Notes under the pieces: generated by a model
Told to the model about the DNA's origin: nothing
What the model saw: only the letters and a program-made list of their open reading frames with translations
Database searches by the model: none
Translations under genes and position numbers: made by a program
In this document: piece by piece, positions 1 to 7,525 of the stretch
Layout of the letters: every line of letters starts with the position of its first letter
Position numbering within the stretch: the stretch's first letter is position 1
Assembly: GCA_963734055.1 (NCBI GenBank)
Contig: CAVTFQ010000002.1
Coordinates: 124,001 to 188,000 of the forward strand
DNA from: CAIWHR01 sp963734055
Lineage (GTDB): Bacteria; Pseudomonadota; Gammaproteobacteria; Burkholderiales; Casimicrobiaceae
Reading direction: 5' to 3'
Length of the DNA: 64,000 nucleotides

Positions 1-2
1 GG

Positions 3-125
3 CGCACGTACTACTGCGGAGCCTACTGGCGGAACGGCTTCCACGAGGACGGGGTCGTGAGCGCGCTCGATGCGCTGCGTCACTTCGACGACGATCTCGC
101 CGGCGACCGGAGGCGCGCGGCGTGA
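3..125 (+). CDS. C-terminal end of an FAD/NAD-binding amine-oxidase-like protein (partial)
   Basis: Only the last 40 codons are inside the window; the frame enters at base 3 and stops with TGA at 123-125. The tail reads TYYCGAYWRNGFHEDGVVSA, which resembles the C-terminal FAD-contacting end of the predicted NAD/FAD-binding proteins (COG2907, flavin amine oxidase superfamily). Genes of this family commonly precede a DUF1365 gene and a cyclopropane-fatty-acid-synthase-like gene, which is the order seen here, so context agrees. In that setting they are thought to oxidise or desaturate membrane fatty acids; this role is inferred. The beginning of the gene is missing, so domain structure cannot be checked. 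Confidence 0.7.
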   Translation, partial: RTYYCGAYWRNGFHEDGVVSALDALRHFDDDLAGDRRRAA

Positions 126-141
126 GCCCGCGACGGCGTGC

Positions 142-783
142 ATGATGCCGGACTTGTTCTACTACGCACAGCTTGTACTGGAGGGAGCGGTTGGAATGCT
201 CGGCATCAGGACCTACGAGGAGCCTCGCTATGCCGTCCTAGACGAACTCCCCGGCGGAATCGAGGTGCGGCGATACGAGCCGCGGCTCGGCGCCGAGGTG
301 ACGACGAACGGTTCCGCCGACCGGGCGGATAGGAATCGCGCGTTCTCGGTTCTCTTCGCCTACATTGCCGGCGCCAATCGCGGCGCCGAGGGAGCCGAGA
401 AGATCGCGATGACGGTCCCCGTGGAGACAGCGCCGAGTGGCGAACGGATTGCGATGACCGTTCCGGTGGAAGCCGCAGCCGACGCGACCGGGGCTCGCAT
501 GCGCTTCTTTCTCCCGTCGCGCCTTACGTTCGAGACGGCGCCGCGGCCGTCGGATCCGCGGGTCCGCCTCGTCGAAGTGCCCGCCGAGACGATCGCGGTG
601 CTGCGCTACAGCGGCTCTCCCGACGAGCGCGAGATCGCGGAACGCGGCGAAGCGATGCGCCGCGCACTCGCCGACTCGCACTGGCGGGCCGCGGGCGAGC
701 CGGTTTCTCTGTTCTACGATGCTCCCTTCACGCCGCCCTTTCTGCGGCGTAACGAGGTTGCGGTCGCGGTGGAGCCTCGATGA
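142..783 (+). CDS. SOUL-family haem-binding protein
   Basis: A 213-residue protein of the SOUL/HBP family, small haem- or tetrapyrrole-binding proteins of uncertain physiological role. The family pattern is visible as EEPRYAVLDELPGGIEVRRY near the N-terminus and two copies of an IAMTVPVE segment in the middle, the conserved core of SOUL domains. The ATG at 142 is chosen because it follows the upstream stop (125) by 16 bases and gives a normal length; an in-frame ATG at 70 would overlap the previous gene and an ATG at 196 is also possible. The 3' end overlaps the next gene by 4 bases (ATGA). It probably belongs to the lipid-modifying cluster, perhaps as a haem or porphyrin partner of photo-oxidative stress functions; that link is inference. 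Confidence 0.85.
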   Translation: MMPDLFYYAQLVLEGAVGMLGIRTYEEPRYAVLDELPGGIEVRRYEPRLGAEVTTNGSADRADRNRAFSVLFAYIAGANRGAEGAEKIAMTVPVETAPSGERIAMTVPVEAAADATGARMRFFLPSRLTFETAPRPSDPRVRLVEVPAETIAVLRYSGSPDEREIAERGEAMRRALADSHWRAAGEPVSLFYDAPFTPPFLRRNEVAVAVEPR

Positions 784-1553
784 GCGACGGCAGCATGGAG
801 AGCGCGCTCTACGTTGGATCGCTTCGTCACCGTCGCTTCGCGCCCGCGCGCCATGCGTTCGAGTACCGCCTCTGCATGGCGTGGCTCGACCTGTCCGAGC
901 TCGACCGCGTGTTCCGGGGTCGCTGGTTCTGGTCGACCCGTCGGCCGACGCTCGCCTGGCTGCGGCGCGCGGACTACCTCGGCGACGCCGGCGTGCCGCT
1001 CGATCAGGCCGTGCGCGAGCGCGTCGCTCGCGAAACCGGGTCGCGCCCGGCCGGGCCGGTGCGCATGCTGACACACCTGCGCACCTTCGGCGCGTGCTTC
1101 AATCCGGTGACGTTCTACTTCTGCTACGACCCGGCGGGGGAGAACGTCGAGGCGATCGTCGCCGAGATCACCAACACGCCGTGGAACGAGCGACACGCGT
1201 ACGTGCTGCCGGCGCGTGGGGGCGGCCGGCTGCACTTTCGCTTCGGCAAGCGTTTCCACGTCTCGCCGTTCATGCCCATGGACGTCGAGTACGACTGGCG
1301 CTTCTCCCGCCCGGGCCGACGGCTCGCCGTTCACATGGAGAACCGGCGCGACGGCGCGAAGCTGTTCGACGCGACGCTCGCGCTCGAGCGGCGGGCGTTG
1401 AGCGGCGCGAGCCTGGCGGGCGCGCTGCTGCGGTTTCCCTTCGCGTCGCTCCAGGTGCTCGGCGCGATCTACTGGGAGGCGCTGCGGCTGCGGACGAAGC
1501 GCGCGCCCTTCCACGTCCACCCCGCAAAGGCAATCGGGAACAAGCAGGCATGA
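780..1553 (+). CDS. DUF1365 family protein
   Basis: A 257-residue member of DUF1365, a family of unknown biochemical function. Its genes almost always lie between an FAD oxidoreductase (COG2907) and a cyclopropane-fatty-acid-synthase-like gene. The start ALYVGSLRHRRFAPARHAFE and the FNPVTFYFCYD segment near residue 115 are characteristic. It starts inside the SOUL stop codon (ATGA, 780) and ends overlapping the next start at 1550, so the genes are translationally coupled. The family is thought to take part in modifying membrane lipids together with its neighbours; nothing in this sequence reveals a catalytic mechanism to me. Confidence 0.88.
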   Translation: MSDGSMESALYVGSLRHRRFAPARHAFEYRLCMAWLDLSELDRVFRGRWFWSTRRPTLAWLRRADYLGDAGVPLDQAVRERVARETGSRPAGPVRMLTHLRTFGACFNPVTFYFCYDPAGENVEAIVAEITNTPWNERHAYVLPARGGGRLHFRFGKRFHVSPFMPMDVEYDWRFSRPGRRLAVHMENRRDGAKLFDATLALERRALSGASLAGALLRFPFASLQVLGAIYWEALRLRTKRAPFHVHPAKAIGNKQA

Positions 1554-2809
1554 ACGACACCACCCTGATCGAGCGATCGCGCGAACGGGCGCGCATACAA
1601 CCACTCGGCGCCCTCGCGCGCCGGCTCGTCTTTGCCCGCCTCGCGAACGTCCATGCCGGGCTTCTGCGCATCCGCGATGCGCGGGAGAGCTTCGCGTTCG
1701 GTGCCGAACGCACCGGCATCGACGCTGCTGTCACGGTGCTCGATCCCGCGTTCTACTCCGAGATCGCCTTCGGCGGCTCGGTTGGCGCAGGAGAGTCTTA
1801 CATGCTGGGGCACTGGCAGGCGGACGACCTCACAGCCCTGCTGCGCCTCATGCTCCGGAACCGGGAGGCGCTCGACTCGATGGAAAGCGGTCTCGCGGGC
1901 CTGGCGGCCCCGGTGCGCCGCGCCGCGCACTGGCTGCATCGCAACACGCGGGCGGGGAGCCGGCGCAACATCTCCGCGCACTACGACCTCGGCAACGACT
2001 TCTTCGAGCTGTTCCTCGACGAGACGATGATGTACTCGTGTGCGCTGTTCGAGCGGCCGGACATGTCGCTCGCGCAGGCGTCCACGGCCAAGCTCGACGC
2101 GATCTGCCGCAAGCTCGCGCTCGGTCCGCGGGACCACGTTCTCGAGATCGGCACGGGCTGGGGCGGGCTCGCGCTGCACGCGGCCCGCCACGCCGGCTGC
2201 CGGGTCACGACCACCACGATCTCGCCGGCCCAGTACGAGCTTGCGCGCGAGCGCGTTCGCGCGGCCGGCCTCGACGATCGCATCACCGTGCTCCTCGAAG
2301 ACTACCGGGACCTCGAGGGCACGTACGACAAGCTCGTGTCGATCGAGATGATCGAGGCGATCGGTCACGAGCACTTCGGCGAGTTCTTCCGCCGCTGCGC
2401 CGCGCGCCTCGTCCCCGGCGGACCGTTGCTGCTGCAGTCGATCACGATTGCCGAGGACCGCTATGCGCGGGCGCGCGACGAGGTCGACTTCATCAAGCGC
2501 TACATCTTCCCCGGCTGTTGCATCCCGTCGACGGGCGCACTCGTGCAGGCGATGTCGGCGTCGAGCGATTTTCGCGTCCTGGACGTCGAAGACATTGGTC
2601 CGCACTACGCGACGACGCTCGCGCGCTGGCGCGAGAACTTCCTCGCTCGCCTCGACGACGTTCGCGCGCTCGGCTACTCCGATGCCTTCGCCCGGATGTG
2701 GGAGTTCTACCTGTGCTATTGCGAGGCGGGCTTTGCGGAGCGCGCGCTCGGCGACGTCCAGATGCTGCTCGTGCGCGATGCCGGCGGCGGGCGTCGCCAC
2801 GGGCATTGA
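1550..2809 (+). CDS. Cyclopropane-fatty-acyl-phospholipid synthase family SAM-dependent methyltransferase
   Basis: A 419-residue member of the cyclopropane fatty acid synthase/mycolic acid methyltransferase family, which uses SAM to methylate the double bond of phospholipid acyl chains at the membrane face. The SAM-binding loop VLEIGTGWGGLALHAA, the ISAHYDLGNDFFELFLDETM segment just before it and the YIFPGCCIPS segment near the C-terminus are hallmarks. The N-terminal 130 residues form the usual helical extension. Start ATG at 1550 overlaps the DUF1365 stop. Relatives in COG2907-DUF1365 clusters, such as UfaM of Rhodobacter, methylate unsaturated acyl chains on the way to furan fatty acids rather than making cyclopropanes. 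Which product is made here cannot be told from sequence. Confidence 0.9.
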   Translation: MNDTTLIERSRERARIQPLGALARRLVFARLANVHAGLLRIRDARESFAFGAERTGIDAAVTVLDPAFYSEIAFGGSVGAGESYMLGHWQADDLTALLRLMLRNREALDSMESGLAGLAAPVRRAAHWLHRNTRAGSRRNISAHYDLGNDFFELFLDETMMYSCALFERPDMSLAQASTAKLDAICRKLALGPRDHVLEIGTGWGGLALHAARHAGCRVTTTTISPAQYELARERVRAAGLDDRITVLLEDYRDLEGTYDKLVSIEMIEAIGHEHFGEFFRRCAARLVPGGPLLLQSITIAEDRYARARDEVDFIKRYIFPGCCIPSTGALVQAMSASSDFRVLDVEDIGPHYATTLARWRENFLARLDDVRALGYSDAFARMWEFYLCYCEAGFAERALGDVQMLLVRDAGGGRRHGH

Positions 2810-2904
2810 GAGTGCGAGTGCTGCAGCCGATGGATCGGAGGCCGTCGGAGAGCTTGCCGGGCGCGAGGTTTCCACGTCAACCCACGATGCGAGGACCGAA
2901 AGAC

Positions 2905-3657
2905 ATGAACGCCATCCTGGCAACCGAGCAGTGCCTTGTCGCGCTGGCCGACTTGCCGAATCTGCCTGCGGACAATGCCGCACCGCCCGTGTCGGAGCGA
3001 ATCCGCGCTCGACTTCAGCGGGCGAAGCGGCGCTTCCATGCCAACGACAACATCTCCGCCTTCATGGCTCCGGGCGAAATGGAAGAGCTGCTCGACGAGG
3101 TCGAGAGCAAGATGAGGGACGTGCTGCAAAGCCTCGTGATCGACACCGGCAGCGACCACAACACGCAGGACACCGCCCGCCGCGTCGCGAAGATGTACCT
3201 GACCGAGGTCTTCCGCGGACGCTACGAGCCGGAACCGTCGGTGACCAGGTTCCCGAACGCGGAGCGCCTCAGCGAGCTGATGATCGTCGGGCCGATCACC
3301 GTCCGCAGCGCGTGCAGCCATCACTTCTGTCCCATCATGGGACGCCTGTGGATCGGGCTGATGCCCAACGAGGACTCCAATCTGCTCGGGCTGTCGAAAT
3401 ACTCGCGGCTGGCCGAGTGGGTGATGGGCAGGCCGCAGATCCAGGAGGAGGCGGTCACGCAATTGACCGATCTGCTGATGGAAAGGGTGAAGCCGGACGG
3501 CCTGGCGGTCGTGATTGAGGCCGACCATTTCTGCATGCACTGGCGCGGCGTCAGGGATGCCGACAGCAAGATGATCAACAGCGTCATGCGCGGCTCTTTC
3601 CTCGCGGATGCCGCGCTGCGGCGAGAGTTCCTGTCGCTGCTCAATCTGAAGAGCTGA
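2905..3657 (+). CDS. folE: GTP cyclohydrolase I
   Basis: A 250-residue GTP cyclohydrolase I, converting GTP to 7,8-dihydroneopterin triphosphate, the first step to folate and other pterins. Zinc and catalytic motifs are visible: SACSHHFCPIMG (Cys and His ligands) and ADHFCMHWRGV (second Cys ligand). The ATG at 2905 is preceded by GAGG at 2891-2894; an in-frame ATG at 2887 is the alternative. The N-terminal 50 residues are longer than in Escherichia coli FolE (222 residues). It lies 95 bases after the methyltransferase gene in the same orientation. Co-location of folE with this lipid cluster is seen in photo-oxidative-stress islands where a photolyase needs a pterin antenna; no photolyase lies in this window. 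Confidence 0.93.
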   Translation: MNAILATEQCLVALADLPNLPADNAAPPVSERIRARLQRAKRRFHANDNISAFMAPGEMEELLDEVESKMRDVLQSLVIDTGSDHNTQDTARRVAKMYLTEVFRGRYEPEPSVTRFPNAERLSELMIVGPITVRSACSHHFCPIMGRLWIGLMPNEDSNLLGLSKYSRLAEWVMGRPQIQEEAVTQLTDLLMERVKPDGLAVVIEADHFCMHWRGVRDADSKMINSVMRGSFLADAALRREFLSLLNLKS

Positions 3658-4007
3658 CGATTCGATGCGGTTTGCCGGCAGCCGCGCAGGACGAGTCCGA
3701 GCTCGCTGCGCTCGAGCGCGAGCAGGCGCGCGCGGGGGCGCCGGCGTCGTCAATGTGGGTCACACCACGGTTGACGAGGGAACGCTGCGGCGTAGAATCG
3801 AAGGCATGCACGCAGCGTTCGATGCGGCCCTCGCGGCTCTTGGACGACTGAGTTCTCCAAGTTGCCTGCGGTGTTCGAACTGTCCTTACACTCTATGCAC
3901 CAATGCTATTTAGCGCGTTCGCCGCGCCGTTAACGGGCTGGTGTGCGCTCCCAAGCCGAAGCGCCTGAAGGCCCCGGCAGGTGACCCTCTTGAACCCACG
4001 GTTCAAG
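3658..4007. other. 350-bp gap after folE with one promoter candidate and a doubtful tiny ORF
   Basis: No convincing gene. It holds the promoter-like pair at 3771-3798, described separately. An ATG at 3806, eight bases after that -10, opens a 35-codon frame ending at 3913 with a cysteine-rich end (CLRCSNC). It has only a weak AAGG upstream, so I do not call it a gene. Confidence 0.5.
3771..3798 (+). promoter_or_regulatory. Sigma-70-like promoter candidate
   Basis: TTGACG at 3771-3776 and TAGAAT at 3793-3798 with a 16-base spacer; five of six bases match each consensus hexamer. It could serve the exported-protein gene at 4008 (about 200 bases of leader) or the tiny cysteine-rich frame at 3806. 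Confidence 0.5.
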
Positions 4008-4565
4008 ATGACGGATGGCACGGCACACGCGGGGAACACCCTTTCTGCGGGGCGGTGGGGTCTGCTCGCCCTGATCGTCGCGATCGCGATGGCCGGCGCA
4101 AGCGCGGCCGGCGCGCAAGTCCCGACGACCGTGCTCGTAGATTCGAACGGGAGGATCGCGGCGCGCGCGCTGAGCGAAACCCACGTTCTCGTCACCGATC
4201 CGCAGACGCGCGTCGTCGCTCCGGCCGCGATCCGTCCGATCCGGGGGGACGACGGCCGCACGGCATCGGGTCTCGCCACGTGGGGATCCGGCGGCAGCGT
4301 GCTCTACACGTCGCCCGACTGCAGCATCGGCGCGTATATCTATTCCGACAGCAGCGCCGGATTCCGCGCCGCGTCGCAGGTGGAGACGCCGAGCGGAATC
4401 GTGCTCGTCATAGGTGCGATCGGCTTTGCGACGACGGTGACGGTGCGGTCGATCCTCTACGACAACGGGTGTGCCTCGGTGACGATCCGGCAGAACGGCC
4501 TCGTCCCGGTCGACGCGACCGTCAATCTCACGACCACGTATCCGCCACCGCTGTCGTTCAGGTGA
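4008..4565 (+). CDS. Predicted exported protein of unknown function
   Basis: A 185-residue protein I do not recognise. It begins with a polar stretch, then a hydrophobic core WGLLALIVAIAMAGASAAGA that reads as a Sec signal peptide with cleavage near GAQV. The mature part is about 150 residues, mostly beta-type sequence with two cysteines (SPDCSIG and NGCAS) that could form a disulphide. ATG 4008 is chosen; a GTG at 3981 is in frame and would add nine residues. It is convergent with the exported-protein gene ending at 4654 and stands alone on its strand. No enzymatic motif is visible. Confidence 0.6.
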   Translation: MTDGTAHAGNTLSAGRWGLLALIVAIAMAGASAAGAQVPTTVLVDSNGRIAARALSETHVLVTDPQTRVVAPAAIRPIRGDDGRTASGLATWGSGGSVLYTSPDCSIGAYIYSDSSAGFRAASQVETPSGIVLVIGAIGFATTVTVRSILYDNGCASVTIRQNGLVPVDATVNLTTTYPPPLSFR

Positions 4566-4653
4566 CCGGCAGCGGCTGGCTGAAGGCGTCCTGGCTGCAG
4601 TGGGGCCCTTGCGCGCGGCGACGACGGCCACGCGCAGGGTACTGCGAACGGCA

Positions 4654-5112
4654 TTACTTCTTGAGCGAGACCTCCATGCCGCTCAGGTCGAGCGCAAGCT
4701 CGAGTCCGACCTGCTTGCCTTTGACCTTCAGCACGACGCCTTTCGAGTTCTTGAGCTCGGCGACCTTGGAGCCTCCGGCCACCGCGACGCCCGCCTGCCC
4801 CGCCGTGTACACGCCTTCGATGTCGCTCGGCTGCTTCATGTTGTAGACCTCGCCGATCAACTCGGCTTTCGAAACGCCGATGGTCGCGCCGAGGCTGACG
4901 CCGCCGATGTTCACCGGATATTGCTTGCCCTTGAACTTGAGCGTGCCGCTGCCGCCGCTGCCGCCGACGATGAAGCCGGCCTTGTAGAGCGTGAGGTCGA
5001 TCGTGCCATCGGGCGCTGCCGAGGCCAGGTTGGCGAACAGCAGAGTCCCTGCCGCGACGATCAATGTCGCCGCCGCGCCGATGAACGATTTTCCGAAGGT
5101 CGAAGCCCGCAT
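4654..5112 (-). CDS. Predicted exported glycine-rich protein, possibly EipA/DUF1134-like
   Basis: A 152-residue protein with an N-terminal signal peptide (hydrophobic residues about 11-28, then ASAAPDG as a likely cleavage site). The mature domain begins with AGFIVGGSGGSGTLKFKGKQ and carries further G-rich strand-turn-strand repeats, a pattern like small periplasmic proteins of the EipA/DUF1134 type; I hold this resemblance at low confidence. Start ATG 5112 has GGGAGAA a few bases upstream. It is the last of three same-strand genes for exported proteins, 109 bases after the Gly-rich protein gene. EipA-type proteins affect envelope integrity in Alphaproteobacteria; function here is unknown. 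Confidence 0.65.
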   Translation of the reverse strand: MRASTFGKSFIGAAATLIVAAGTLLFANLASAAPDGTIDLTLYKAGFIVGGSGGSGTLKFKGKQYPVNIGGVSLGATIGVSKAELIGEVYNMKQPSDIEGVYTAGQAGVAVAGGSKVAELKNSKGVVLKVKGKQVGLELALDLSGMEVSLKK

Positions 5113-5221
5113 GATCGTGTTCTCCCGATTCACTTGCCGTCCGGTCTCTTGCTGGTCGCCACTACGCGGGCCGGCGTCAGCGTAGTTCGTTGGCCGCTGC
5201 CTCGTAACAGCTCGATTGGAA

Positions 5222-5776
5222 TCAGTACGGCGGATTGACCACCACAAACTGCGAACCCTGCGGCGCATACCAGGTACCGCCGCACTGTTGATAGACCATG
5301 CCGCCATAGTTCACCGGAACGCAGCCGGGCGGCACCGTCCGCACCATCGAGCCGACAACGGCGGAAGTCACGGCCACGGCGGCGCCGACTGCCGCGGCGG
5401 TCGCGACCGGATGATAGTCGTTGTCCCAGCCGCCGCAGCAGCCATGCTGCTCGACGTTGACGTTGACGTTCCGGTCGACGTTGACGTTGTTGACGCTCGT
5501 GTTGCGGACATTGTTGGTGCGGGAATCCGCCCTGCTGTTGTTGACCTGCGCATTCTGCCTTGCGCCGCCGCCGCCCGCTGCCTGAGCGCTGCGAGCGCCG
5601 CCGCCCCCACCGCCTGCGCCAGCGCCGCCGCCGCCACCACCACCACGACCCCCGCCGCCACCACCGCCGCCACCACCCCGACCGCCTGCGGCATCGGCGT
5701 AGGGCGCCATGGCGAAGCTGGCAAGGACGAGAGCGGCCACCACGGCCGGAAGCAGGTTGCCGAAAGATCTCTTCAT
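5222..5776 (-). CDS. Exported glycine- and asparagine-rich repeat protein
   Basis: A 184-residue protein with a clear signal peptide (LLPAVVAALVLASFAMAPYADA). A low-complexity glycine block with Arg and Ala breaks follows (about residues 31-65). Next comes an Asn/Val/Arg tract around residues 75-108 with a repeating NVN/VDRNVN pattern, a hydrophobic segment (residues about 122-146) that may cross or enter a membrane, and a C-terminal domain with three Cys. The final part (PPGCVPVNYGGMVYQQCGGT) resembles short domains found at the end of many exported Gly-rich proteins of Proteobacteria. The gene lies 12 bases after the DUF2092 gene, so the two are likely cotranscribed. Function unknown; an envelope structural role is only a guess. 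Confidence 0.75.
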   Translation of the reverse strand: MKRSFGNLLPAVVAALVLASFAMAPYADAAGGRGGGGGGGGGGRGGGGGGGAGAGGGGGGARSAQAAGGGGARQNAQVNNSRADSRTNNVRNTSVNNVNVDRNVNVNVEQHGCCGGWDNDYHPVATAAAVGAAVAVTSAVVGSMVRTVPPGCVPVNYGGMVYQQCGGTWYAPQGSQFVVVNPPY

Positions 5777-5788
5777 GTTGGCGCTCCT

Positions 5789-6562
5789 CTACTTGGTCTT
5801 GAGCGGAACGATCTCGATCTTGGTCGCGCCCTTGGGCGGCGTGAACTTGAAGACCGAATCCTTGAAGGCCGGCTTCAGGTTCCAGTCGATCAGGGAGACC
5901 GACTGCGGGCGCGCTTCGTCGGCGCGATTGGTGATCACGACCTTGCGGGGCAGCGGCCTGTTCCCCGCGGTGATCCAGATCTGCCAGTCGACCTTGGCCT
6001 GCCGAAAGGCGTAGTGGTCGCAGAGATCGTCACCGATGAAATCCTGCCCCGCGTTCATCGCCGACTCGATCTTTTCGAGCGGCGCCGCCGGGGTGCCCCA
6101 GATGAACAGGTCCTCCAACGGAAATTCCACGCCGTACTTCTGTTCCAGCTGGTTGACGAGCCCGCCGATCGTGCCGGCGAATTCGACGGTCGAGTAGTAT
6201 TTCTGCGCCGGGATATAGAGCGTGACCGTCTTGCCATCAAAGATGAGCTCGCGGTCGGAGCGGGCGCTGTGCATCCGGGCGCGAAGCTTGTCCGGACGCT
6301 CGACGTCCATGCTTGCCGCGGCCGTATGCTGCAGCTTCTGGCCGTCGGACAGAACGCGCTCGCCGGTCAATTCGGTCGACACCCGGAAGCGTTTCAGCGT
6401 CTGCAGGTGGGCGCCCATGTCCTTCAACGCCTGAATCGACGCGGGATCGACCGCGCTCGCCGCGGGTGCTGCGGCGCCGGAGGGCGGGGTGGTCTGCGCA
6501 AGGGCGCTCGGTGCCGCAAGCGACATTGCGAGAAGGCCGAACACCAGAATCCTTCGTGCCAT
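5789..6562 (-). CDS. DUF2092 family exported protein
   Basis: A 257-residue exported protein of the DUF2092 family, related in fold to the LolA/LolB-type lipoprotein-binding beta-barrel halves. A signal peptide covers the first 22 residues (FGLLAMSLAAPSALAQ), followed by a Pro/Ala linker. The DUF2092 core is seen in GAHLQTLKRFRVSTELTGER, then PDKLRARMHS, DGKTVTLYIPAQKYY and a C-terminal strand region ending IEIVPLKTK. Start ATG 6562 is preceded by AGGAG at optimal distance; longer in-frame extensions lack this. It is the first gene of a three-gene set of exported proteins. The family is reported next to Gly-rich secreted proteins, as here. No enzymatic activity is known. Confidence 0.82.
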   Translation of the reverse strand: MARRILVFGLLAMSLAAPSALAQTTPPSGAAAPAASAVDPASIQALKDMGAHLQTLKRFRVSTELTGERVLSDGQKLQHTAAASMDVERPDKLRARMHSARSDRELIFDGKTVTLYIPAQKYYSTVEFAGTIGGLVNQLEQKYGVEFPLEDLFIWGTPAAPLEKIESAMNAGQDFIGDDLCDHYAFRQAKVDWQIWITAGNRPLPRKVVITNRADEARPQSVSLIDWNLKPAFKDSVFKFTPPKGATKIEIVPLKTK

Positions 6563-6941
6563 GCTTAGCTCCTGGGTCAAGGGGCGATTGCTCGGGGTGA
6601 TGCGCTCGGCGGGTGTCCGCGCCACGTGGCTTGTCGGGTCGTTTGCGACGAGGGGCGAGCCGAGAGCCAAGGACAACTCGCCCGAGGCGGGGTTCGAGCG
6701 ACCTCGGCGCTCGAATATCGGCCCTCGGCGCTGGCTCCGCCTTGACCGGTGTCAAATACACCGTCCTTTCCGGCCGCAGCGTGGCCGCGAACGCGCAATG
6801 GTGCGGACGGTGAGCCTTCCGCCGCCCGGCCCTGCTCCCGCCTTCGGGGCATAACAATCGACTCCTCCTGTGCTCAAATCATAGGCCTGGATTGCCCATG
6901 AACCCCGGCGAAGTCCACGTCCGCGATACGGAGCCTGGCCA
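6563..6941. other. 379-bp divergent intergenic region
   Basis: This separates the leftward DUF2092 gene from the rightward membrane-protein gene and should hold promoters for both. I see no credible gene in it. The clearest structure is the TTGAC-N4-GTCAA palindrome at 6742-6755, listed separately; I could not identify a confident -35/-10 pair. Confidence 0.5.
6742..6763. promoter_or_regulatory. Operator-like palindromes in the divergent gap
   Basis: Two overlapping perfect palindromes: TTGAC-cggt-GTCAA at 6742-6755 and CGGTGT-caaat-ACACCG at 6747-6763. Position between divergent genes and the TGAC/GTCA half-sites fit a dimeric regulator site, but the protein that would bind is unknown. Confidence 0.35.
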
Positions 6942-7439
6942 ATGAACGAGACGCCCTCGAAGACCCAGATCTTTCTGGCGCGGCTGGTCCTCGCGTTGAT
7001 GATCGGTTTCGTCGTTGTCGGCATGGTGCTGTACGGCCTTTCCGTGCCGGTCTTCGAGCGCATTTGGCAGAACCTGCTCGAGCGGCCAGGCGGACCAATG
7101 ACCTTCCGCTTCTACCTTCAGCCCACCATGGCGGCGATTGCCGCACTGGTCGACGGGCTCAGGGACGCCCGCACCGGGCGCGCTCCCTATTTCTGGACCA
7201 TTCTCTCGGACCCGGCGAAGCGGACCGCGCGCCTGAACGAGGGCCTGATCTCCACCGCGCGGGTCCTGCTCCTCGGCCTGTGCATGGACCTGATCTATCA
7301 GTACGTCGCATTCGACGTTTTCCATCCCGCAGAGGCCGTCATCGTCGCGGTCCTGCTTGCGTTCGTGCCTTACCTGCTCCTGCGCGGCCCGATAGCGCGC
7401 ATCGCGCGCTGGTGGCTCGGCGATGCGCCTTCCAAATGA
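6942..7439 (+). CDS. Integral membrane protein of unknown function
   Basis: A 165-residue protein with about three to four hydrophobic helices: residues about 10-34 (LVLALMIGFVVVGMVLYGLSV), a weak one near 60-70, one near 105-125 and one near 130-150 (VIVAVLLAFVPYLLLRG). I do not recognise a named family. It precedes the SulP transporter gene by 86 bases on the same strand and may be cotranscribed with it. No catalytic or metal-binding motif is evident, so a transporter accessory role is only suggested by position. Confidence 0.7.
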   Translation: MNETPSKTQIFLARLVLALMIGFVVVGMVLYGLSVPVFERIWQNLLERPGGPMTFRFYLQPTMAAIAALVDGLRDARTGRAPYFWTILSDPAKRTARLNEGLISTARVLLLGLCMDLIYQYVAFDVFHPAEAVIVAVLLAFVPYLLLRGPIARIARWWLGDAPSK

Positions 7440-7525
7440 AAGACGGTGAGGGCCCGGGGCCGTGCGCTGCTAGGATGCGGCGGATTCGCCGACCCTAGCC
7501 GGTGCGCCGGCGAGAACAGAGTGCC

